A stretch of DNA of 7,743 nucleotides from Nitrospinae bacterium RIFCSPLOWO2_12_FULL_45_22 (GTDB taxonomy: Bacteria; 2-12-FULL-45-22): positions 1 to 7,743 of the forward strand of contig MHDQ01000213.1 of assembly GCA_001803565.1 (NCBI GenBank). Reading direction: 5' to 3'. Positions 1-3,986 of this stretch are shown one piece after another. The notes beneath the pieces were generated by a model. It saw nothing but the letters and a program-made list of their open reading frames with translations, ran no database searches and had not been told where the DNA came from. Position numbers and translations under genes: made by a program. How positions within the stretch are numbered: position 1 is the stretch's first letter; every line of letters starts with the position of its first letter.

Positions 1-245
1 TCTATCCGGGTGATGGGCATCTGACGTAACTTGAGGGGACCACCAATAGTCATACCCGTAATACCCGAGCCAATAGTGCCTACCCAGGCAGCCTCAACAT
101 CCTTGGTCTCTATCTTAGCATCGGCAAATGCCTCATAAGCGGCATCGATAACCATATAATCTACACTTTGATCCCAATTCTCACCAAATCTGGTACAGCC
201 CATGCCTATTATTGCAACTTTATCTTTTATGGCATCTACTCTCAT
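1..245 (-). CDS. Thiolase-family protein (acetyl-CoA acetyltransferase-like), N-terminal part only
   Basis: This is the first 81 codons of a gene that runs off the left edge of the window. The N-terminus reads KVAIIGMGCTRFGE at about residues 9-22, followed by a helix with DAAYEAFADA and a strand with AAWVGTIGSG, which is the usual opening of thiolase-fold acyltransferases of the SCP-x/archaeal acetyl-CoA acetyltransferase type. The nucleophilic cysteine, expected near residue 85-95, lies just beyond the window, so catalytic competence cannot be judged. The ATG start is supported by GGAGGGGAG at 253-261 on the minus strand. The stop of the upstream HMG-CoA-synthase-like gene is only 19 bases away, so the two are almost certainly co-transcribed. 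Family members cleave or form 3-oxoacyl-CoA; the substrate is unknown. The pairing with a DUF35 protein favours a complex-forming thiolase (inference). Confidence 0.85.
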   Translation of the reverse strand, partial: MRVDAIKDKVAIIGMGCTRFGENWDQSVDYMVIDAAYEAFADAKIETKDVEAAWVGTIGSGITGMTIGGPLKLRQMPITRI

Positions 246-264
246 GGCCTTTCTCCCCTCCCTC

Positions 265-1680
265 TTATCTTACTGGACGGCATTTCCAGAAATAGCTATT
301 AAATCCTTCAGCCTCCTGCATCTTCCTGAAAGTTAGCTCCATAGGCATATCAACCTCAATCTTATCCGGGTCACGATCCGTCATCTGCCCATAGAACCTG
401 ACACCAGCATCCAGGTCAACAATACTGGTTATGACGGGTGGATCAATACTCTGGGCAAGGTGATCCTTGCAGAAGGTGTAGAGTTTCCCTTTCATCTCGG
501 CCAGTCTGACCTCTTCATACTGGTCTTTAGCCCGGCAATAAGCACAGACCCGCTGGGGTGGAAAGAATAACCGGCTGCAACTCTTGCATTTGCTGGCATG
601 AAGACCAAGGACCATCTTGCGATCCCGGTGGAGAACCGCGGCGGACGAGACCATGGGAGGCCGGCGCCGGCCTATCTCGACCTCCATAAGCCTTCGCAGC
701 CTGATATATTTTTCATAATTGCTGATTAGCCTCTTAGAATTCAAGTAGCCTTTTACTCCACGGCACTCTTTATTTTCTGGTATTTTATCTTTTACTTGCA
801 GGGAGAATACATCACAGCCATCACCATAATTTATTAGCAGCAGCCTATCCCCGGTCTTAGCATCTTCTAAAGCCCCTACCAATATCAGCAGGGCAAAGGC
901 ACTGCCTGTATTGCCTACCGAGTCGAACATAGGGTCCTGTATCTGGGTTTTAGGGTCGAGCTTCAGGCCCCGGGCCATTTCCTGATGCCGGCGGCCATCA
1001 GAGGCATAGAGGACGACCTTAGTATAATCCTGGGTATTAGCGTTGAATTGCTTTAAGGCAGCACGGACGGCCTCCTGAACATTGGTGGTATAGCCCTGGG
1101 TCATGACAAACCGGTCTTCCCAGGATTTGACAAAGTTTTGCCCATCGGCCCGCCATATGTCTATTATTTCATCGGTGTGGGTATAACTGCCTTCTATGAT
1201 CGTGCTACCAGCATCGCTAATGATCAGGGCCACAGCACCATCGCCAAATACCTGCTCGAATTCTGACCCTGGCGCACCCAGCCGACAATCAGCCGCTACT
1301 ACCATAACCTTCCGGGCAGAACCGGCTTTTACGGCATCTACTGCAGCCCGGATCGCATTGGTCCCTGCCCTTAAAGAATTAGCAAAGTCAGTGGTAAATA
1401 TATTGCGCCGCAAGTCCAAAGCGGCTGCTACAATGGCTGCCGATTGTTTCTCCTTATATGGTGCCGTAGTACTGGCAAAGTAAAGCGCATCTATACTGTC
1501 TCGCTCTATCCCTTTGAGGCAGTCCTGCCCCGCCTCCACGGCCATAGTTATACTATCTTCATCAAAATTAGCTACCGCTTTTTCTCCCCTGAGGGGACCA
1601 GCCTCCCAGGCCCGACCGATCTCTTCCCGCTTCAACCGGTGAAAAGGTATATAGGCACCGTACGATTTTATGCTGACCAT
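265..1680 (-). CDS. HMG-CoA synthase-like domain fused to a DUF35 zinc-ribbon/OB-fold domain, catalytic residues apparently lost
   Basis: 471 residues. Residues 1 to about 330 have the thiolase-fold HMG-CoA synthase layout: FANSLRAGT at 99-107 matches the nucleophile elbow, ADCRLGAPG at 130-138 and FGDGAVALI at 145-153 match family core motifs, and VGNTGSA at 255-261 matches the conserved Asn loop. Anchored on AGT, the catalytic Cys position is Leu103 (codon TTA). The Glu position is Thr71 in ASTTAPY, and the His position falls at Tyr225 or Ala226 in LYASDGR. Residues about 355-471 form a DUF35 module: a zinc ribbon with Cys365, Cys368, Cys379 and Cys382, then an OB-fold. In archaea a DUF35 protein bridges separate thiolase and HMG-CoA synthase subunits; here DUF35 is fused to the synthase-like part. 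The ATG has AGGAGG at 1691-1696. The protein probably scaffolds the thiolase encoded 19 bases downstream (inference). Confidence 0.88.
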   Translation of the reverse strand: MVSIKSYGAYIPFHRLKREEIGRAWEAGPLRGEKAVANFDEDSITMAVEAGQDCLKGIERDSIDALYFASTTAPYKEKQSAAIVAAALDLRRNIFTTDFANSLRAGTNAIRAAVDAVKAGSARKVMVVAADCRLGAPGSEFEQVFGDGAVALIISDAGSTIIEGSYTHTDEIIDIWRADGQNFVKSWEDRFVMTQGYTTNVQEAVRAALKQFNANTQDYTKVVLYASDGRRHQEMARGLKLDPKTQIQDPMFDSVGNTGSAFALLILVGALEDAKTGDRLLLINYGDGCDVFSLQVKDKIPENKECRGVKGYLNSKRLISNYEKYIRLRRLMEVEIGRRRPPMVSSAAVLHRDRKMVLGLHASKCKSCSRLFFPPQRVCAYCRAKDQYEEVRLAEMKGKLYTFCKDHLAQSIDPPVITSIVDLDAGVRFYGQMTDRDPDKIEVDMPMELTFRKMQEAEGFNSYFWKCRPVR

Positions 1681-1705
1681 AACTTCACCCCCTCCTAAAA
1701 AAGTG

Positions 1706-1731
1706 TTCAGTTGTCAGCGCTCAGCTTTCAG
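1706..1731 (+). repeat. 26-bp intergenic repeat, copy 1 (TCAGC word family)
   Basis: A 26-base word starting TTCAGTTGTCAGC and ending CAGCTTTCAG. It matches the reverse complement of 6293-6318 at 22 of 26 positions. Both copies are intergenic, next to minus-strand genes. Confidence 0.65.
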
Positions 1732-1812
1732 ATAAAAACCAGGTGTCAGGGATCGGGGATTAAGGATCAGTTTATAGAGAGCAGAAAGCTAACCCCTGAC
1801 TCCTGAACCCTA

Positions 1813-1844
1813 TTGCTGATGGCTGATTGCTGACGGCTGATTGC
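1813..1844 (+). repeat. 14-bp tandem repeat, two copies plus a partial one
   Basis: TTGCTGATGGCTGA (1813-1826) is followed directly by TTGCTGACGGCTGA (1827-1840) and then TTGC. The two units differ at one base. The same GACGGCTGA word appears in the 6293-6318 repeat, so this belongs to the same repeat family. Confidence 0.75.
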
Positions 1845-1847
1845 TTT

Positions 1848-2723
1848 TTATTCCTGATAATGGGTTTTTCTGGTTACAATAGCGCCCTTTATCCCCTTTT
1901 CCCTCCTCTCTTTAAATAGATTAAATTCACCCGGCTCGTAACGAATATTAGTCTGGAGGCTATGCATAATAGCATTGGCGATCATACCACTGCCCGCTCC
2001 CATAGCCTCTGCTACGGCATAGAACTGGGTTTTGCCCATCACAATACCGTCGAAGGGCGCCCGGGTAATGGCCTCAGCCAGCTTATCTACTGTCTCTTCC
2101 AGCTTCTCTATAGGTACTACCTTATTTACCAGCCCGACACGCCAGGCCTCCTGGGCATCAATAGGTATGCCCGTAAGCATCATCTCTTTGGCCTTTTTCA
2201 GGCCGACCAACTGAGTGACCAGCCACACATCCGTAGTGGGGCCGATATAACGCCAGCCAGGATGGGTAAACAGGGTATTTTCAGCAGCGATAGTTATGTC
2301 GCAAGCATTAGATATGTTCAACCCACCACCATAACAATACCCATGAACCTCGGCAATGGTAGCCTTCAGGCAATTAAATATGGTACGGAACAGCCCATTG
2401 CTGGACATGAGCCAGATGTCTTTAGACAATCTAGCCCTTTGTGATACACGGCGTTCTTTCCCAGTGGTATCCATACCATACATAACCCCCAGTTCCGCTA
2501 CATCATGTCCCGAGCAAAAAGAGCGGCCTGCCCCTCTAAAAATCAGTACCTTAATATCCTCATCTTCATTGGCCGAATGAACTATCTCGTTTATCCTCTG
2601 ATAATGGCCTATGCCAAGGGCATTTAGCTTTTCGGGCCTATTCAAAGTGATAACAGCGATCTTCTTATCTGGTTTTTTCTCATAAAGAATATCCTCATCC
2701 TTTATTGGTATCTTAGTTGCCAT
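1848..2723 (-). CDS. Enoyl-CoA hydratase/isomerase (crotonase) family protein lacking both hydratase glutamates
   Basis: 291 residues, slightly longer than a typical 260-residue crotonase. The N-terminal VITLNRPEKLNAL (24-36), the first oxyanion-hole segment SFCSGHDV (68-75) and the second, HGYCYGGGLNIS (127-138), are clear crotonase signatures, so acyl-CoA binding and an oxyanion hole are expected. In rat mitochondrial hydratase the acid/base glutamates lie in GGGCELA and FGQPE; the aligned segments here are GGGLNIS, with Asn136, and FTHPGW, with Gly156. Simple hydration of 2-enoyl-CoA by the classical mechanism is therefore unlikely. Crotonases of this kind can be isomerases, decarboxylases, hydrolases or C-C bond-cleaving enzymes; which applies is not visible. 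The insert around residues 80-110 is longer than usual. The ATG follows a G-rich run (GGGGGGG, 2730-2736). It is the first gene of the minus-strand acyl-CoA cluster, 167 bp upstream of the synthase-like gene. Confidence 0.88.
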   Translation of the reverse strand: MATKIPIKDEDILYEKKPDKKIAVITLNRPEKLNALGIGHYQRINEIVHSANEDEDIKVLIFRGAGRSFCSGHDVAELGVMYGMDTTGKERRVSQRARLSKDIWLMSSNGLFRTIFNCLKATIAEVHGYCYGGGLNISNACDITIAAENTLFTHPGWRYIGPTTDVWLVTQLVGLKKAKEMMLTGIPIDAQEAWRVGLVNKVVPIEKLEETVDKLAEAITRAPFDGIVMGKTQFYAVAEAMGAGSGMIANAIMHSLQTNIRYEPGEFNLFKERREKGIKGAIVTRKTHYQE

Positions 2724-2917
2724 GGCATACCCCCCCTTTTCTTTATATATAGTTAATTGAGTTGATCCAGGCCAGATACGATCGGGGTCATTCTACTCAT
2801 TCCTGGCCAATAAGTCAAACAATAATTGTTTACTAAGGTTGCTAGAGAAATAAAGCATAAAATTTTTGGGAATGTCCAATCAATGTTTGCTTTGAAAATC
2901 TATGGAACAATCGGTTA
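2724..2917. other. Gene-less upstream region of the crotonase gene
   Basis: No coding region is visible. On the minus strand the AT-rich stretch TATATA at about 2744-2749 could be a -10 element for the crotonase operon, but I find no good -35 hexamer at 16-18 bases, so it stays a weak guess. The short inverted pair GGCCA/TGGCC (about 2770-2818) is too small to interpret. The right end of this stretch is the insertion site of the element at 2927-3304. Confidence 0.35.
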
Positions 2918-2926
2918 AAATATTAG
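2918..2926 (+). repeat. Left putative target duplication of the outer element
   Basis: AAATATTAG lies directly against the left inverted repeat. The same 9 bases occur at 3306-3314, one base outside the right inverted repeat. Confidence 0.6.
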
Positions 2927-2943
2927 GCATCCTTCAAAAGTAG

Positions 2944-3063
2944 CAGGGCCACGTCGAAGTCATCTTAGAAGTCGATTGGGTAACTCAAGGCTTTAGCCTT
3001 GACAGATCAACCCTGAAGGGTTGAGTTACAGGGGCTGCTCAGGATCACTTTGACGTTACCGTG
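2944..3063. mobile_element. Nested 120-bp palindromic miniature element
   Basis: The element is bounded by an exact 10-bp direct repeat, TCAAAAGTAG, at 2934-2943 and 3064-3073. Its first 23 bases (2944-2966) match the reverse complement of its last 23 (3041-3063) at 17 positions, sharing CGTC and ATC blocks. The inverted repeats therefore end exactly where the direct repeats begin, as expected for transposition with a 10-bp target duplication. Inside lies a branched palindrome at 2980-3029. Only about 11-13 bases on each side separate the inverted ends from this core, so almost the whole element can fold on itself. It encodes no protein. It interrupts the left terminal region of the larger element at 2927-3304. 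Confidence 0.7.
2980..3029. repeat. Cloverleaf-like core: 9-bp stem enclosing two hairpins
   Basis: The outer arms GTAACTCAA (2980-2988) and TTGAGTTAC (3021-3029) are perfectly complementary. Between them lie two near-perfect hairpins with 2-base tops, CAAGGCTTTAGCCTTG (2986-3001) and CAACCCTGAAGGGTTG (3008-3023). Each shares CAA or TTG with the outer stem, so the stem and the full hairpins compete for a few bases. Two folds are possible: a three-way junction or two separate hairpins. Confidence 0.75.
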
Positions 3064-3071
3064 TCAAAAGT
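3047..3071 (+). repeat. Short hairpin at the right junction of the nested element
   Basis: ACTTTGAC (3047-3054) can pair with GTCAAAAGT (3063-3071) with one bulged A. An overlapping alternative pairs GTCAAA (3063-3068) with TTTGAC (3081-3086). It spans the right end of the nested element and its target duplication. Confidence 0.4.
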
Positions 3072-3146
3072 AGTTAACAGTTTGACAAAAGGAATATATT
3101 TTTTTAACCCTTCACCACAAACGCAAAAAGCCGTAAGGCGTTAGTA

Positions 3147-3188
3147 GTAAGGCGTAAAGCGATAACTCCTCACCCCCTTACACCTCAC
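3147..3188 (+). repeat. GTAAGGCG hairpin-type repeat, degenerate copy
   Basis: It starts GTAAGGCGTAA and ends with a CTCACCCCCTTACACC segment, the same order of words as the better-preserved hairpin at 6240-6281 (GTAAGGCGTAA ... CTCACCCCTTACGCC). A second GTAAGGCG lies just before it at 3133-3140 and a CCTTACG at 3197-3203. The self-complementarity is partly decayed here. Confidence 0.6.
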
Positions 3189-3213
3189 TTCTCACTCCTT
3201 ACGATGTACGTAT

Positions 3214-3240
3214 CTCTGTGATCTCTGTGTGCTCTGTGGT
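3214..3240 (+). repeat. 9-bp tandem repeat of CTCTGTGNN, three copies
   Basis: CTCTGTGAT, CTCTGTGTG and CTCTGTGGT follow each other with exact 9-base period. A related sequence in reverse orientation lies at 5128-5146. It is short and non-coding, and has no spacers. Confidence 0.75.
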
Positions 3241-3305
3241 AAATTAGCAAAATAATTTTACTGACGAAAAGTGTTGACTACTTTTTGGGCGAAATGAAGG
3301 ATGCG

Positions 3306-3314
3306 AAATATTAG
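3306..3314 (+). repeat. Right putative target duplication of the outer element
   Basis: Exact copy of 2918-2926 (AAATATTAG). It is separated from the right inverted repeat by a single G (3305). Confidence 0.6.
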
Positions 3315-3448
3315 ATTGTATTTTGGACGCAGATTTGCACAGATTCCCGCAGATAACTAGAATCCAGAAGAGAAGTTGGTTGTTCCGCATTATTAAAATG
3401 AAAATCTCTATGCGATTAAATTAAGATATTCGAAGGAGGGAAGGGATT
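3315..3448. other. Upstream region of the FmdB-family gene
   Basis: It holds the phased repeat at 3329-3354, then an AT-rich leader. The ribosome site AAGGAGGG lies at 3433-3440, eight bases before the ATG at 3449. No convincing -35/-10 pair is visible. Confidence 0.5.
3329..3354 (+). repeat. 10-bp phased repeat of (G/A)CAGAT, three copies
   Basis: GCAGAT at 3329, ACAGAT at 3339 and GCAGAT at 3349 recur at exactly 10-base spacing, close to one helical turn. It lies just outside the outer mobile element and resembles CGCAGAT-type word repeats seen in other environmental genomes (from memory). Confidence 0.65.
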
Positions 3449-3778
3449 ATGCCTATTTATGAATATCGTTGCAGCCAGTGCCAAAGGGTCAACAGCTTCC
3501 TTATCTTGAAGGAAACTCCTCTTGACTCACTCCAGTGCAAGGGGTGTGGTAGTCAGGATCTCTCCAGAGTTCTATCAAAGTTTGCTTATCATAAATCTGA
3601 GGCCAGCCGTATTGATGAATACGATCCCAATAAACGGCATGGATCAGAATTCTATAAAGACACACGGAACATAGGTTTGCATGCCCAGAACCGGATGAAA
3701 GAGTTGGGGGTAGACTTGGGGTCACAATTTGATGCGGTAGTAGATAAGGCCCGCTCCGGGGAATTGATTGATATATAG
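3449..3778 (+). CDS. FmdB-family zinc-ribbon protein
   Basis: 109 residues. The N-terminus MPIYEYRC is the hallmark of the FmdB/CxxC_CxxC_SSSS family. The zinc ribbon uses Cys8, Cys11, Cys30 and Cys33. Residues about 35-75 are hydrophilic and low in pattern. The C-terminal helix (GSQFDAVVDKARSGELI, about 91-107) is also typical of the family. FmdB itself was named as a putative regulator of formamidase; for most members the role is unknown, so no function beyond metal and possibly nucleic-acid binding is claimed. The start is well supported by AAGGAGGG at 3433-3440. The gene is divergent from the acyl-CoA operon. Directly after it, overlapping the stop, begins an open frame for a DUF72 remnant. 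A 6-bp hairpin (AGCCCG 3777-3782 with CGGGCT 3793-3798) overlaps the stop codon but has only three following T residues, so it would be a weak terminator. Confidence 0.9.
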   Translation: MPIYEYRCSQCQRVNSFLILKETPLDSLQCKGCGSQDLSRVLSKFAYHKSEASRIDEYDPNKRHGSEFYKDTRNIGLHAQNRMKELGVDLGSQFDAVVDKARSGELIDI

Positions 3779-3924
3779 CCCGAAACCATCTCCGGGCTTT
3801 GGCGGGAGAAATAAAGGACTATATCCAAAGCGATAAAGAGGTCTTTGTCTATTTCAATAATGACCAGGGTGGCTTTGCGGTACAGAACGCCCTGGAGTTA
3901 AAGGAACTTCTAGCGGATGCCTAA
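3772..3924 (+). pseudogene. C-terminal remnant of a DUF72 (YecE-like) protein
   Basis: This frame is open from just after the TGA at 3769-3771 to the TAA at 3922-3924 and encodes 50 residues. The part EVFVYFNNDQGGFAVQNALEL (residues 23-43) carries the diagnostic DUF72 C-terminal motif VYFNND...A..NA. The preceding segment (LRALAGEIKDYI) fits the helix before it. DUF72 proteins are normally about 230-300 residues, so at least 180 N-terminal residues are missing, and the frame has no ATG or ribosome site. The upstream sequence is the intact FmdB gene in another frame, so the 5' part was lost by deletion or rearrangement. The reading frame is undamaged, which suggests a recent event. The function of full-length DUF72 is not known. 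Confidence 0.7.
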
Positions 3925-3925
3925 A

Positions 3926-3985
3926 GGCTACTTGCAGGGCAAGGCCCTGCAGCTCTGGCAGCACAAGGTGCTGCAGCTACACTAC
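3926..3985. mobile_element. 60-bp two-hairpin insert bracketed by a 10-bp direct repeat
   Basis: Two successive hairpins share the loop AAG: GCAGGGC-AAG-GCCCTGC (3934-3950) and GCAGCAC-AAG-GTGCTGC (3958-3974). They differ in the stem at two paired positions and remain perfectly complementary, and both are followed by AGCT. The insert is flanked by exact copies of GATGCCTAAA at 3916-3925 and 3986-3995. The left copy contains the DUF72 stop and the right copy the ATG of the radical SAM gene. This fits insertion with a 10-bp duplication, although I see no terminal inverted repeats. The hairpins lie 12 bases before the start codon, in place of a clear ribosome site, so they may affect its translation. 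Confidence 0.55.
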
Positions 3986-3986
3986 G

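Larger units (their letters stand above)
1681..1847. repeat. Repeat-rich spacer between the crotonase and the synthase-like gene
   Basis: This 167-bp operon gap holds no gene. It is a patchwork of CTGA/TCAG-type words: a 26-bp repeat at 1706-1731, a GGATCGGGGATTAAGGATC-like stretch near 1750-1770, CTGACTCCTGAACCC at about 1797-1810, and a tandem repeat at 1813-1844. The last bases before 1680 carry the ribosome site of the synthase-like gene. I see no intrinsic terminator, so co-transcription across the gap is possible. Confidence 0.6.
2927..3304. mobile_element. Miniature inverted-repeat element (MITE-like), outer, 378 bp with a nested insertion
   Basis: The ends are perfect 10-bp inverted repeats: GCATCCTTCA at 2927-2936 and TGAAGGATGC at 3295-3304. 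A second inverted pair lies inside, CAAAAGTAGTTAACAG (3065-3080) against GTGTTGACTACTTTTT (3271-3286), 13 of 16 matching. The 9-bp direct repeat AAATATTAG flanks the element at 2918-2926 and 3306-3314, with one extra G at 3305, consistent with a target duplication. There is no open reading frame for a transposase, so it would be non-autonomous. Removing the 130 bp caused by the nested insertion at 2944-3063 brings the two left inverted-repeat parts together and leaves a 248-bp element whose left end matches the right end, apart from an 8-base gap. The interior also carries word-like repeats at 3147-3188 and 3214-3240. Confidence 0.65.

Noticed and set aside
1196-1698. Plus-strand open frames opposite the synthase-like gene
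   Set aside because: They mirror the codons of a full-length conserved protein on the other strand and resemble no family.
1962-2444. 160-codon plus-strand open frame inside the crotonase gene
   Set aside because: It is the antisense of a clear crotonase frame, has no ribosome site and no recognisable motif.
2744-2786. Sigma-70 promoter for the crotonase operon
   Set aside because: A TATATA/TATAAA -10-like box exists on the minus strand, but the best -35 at 17 bases matches only about three of six positions.
2980-3029. tRNA-like cloverleaf
   Set aside because: It has a 9-bp outer stem but only 50 bases, two inner arms and no T-loop or anticodon pattern.
3214-3354. CRISPR-like array
   Set aside because: Units are 9-10 bases and contiguous or nearly so; there are no unique spacers of about 30 bases and no cas genes.
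3777-3798. Intrinsic terminator of the FmdB gene
   Set aside because: The stem is only 6 bp with a 10-base loop, overlaps the stop codon and is followed by just three T residues.
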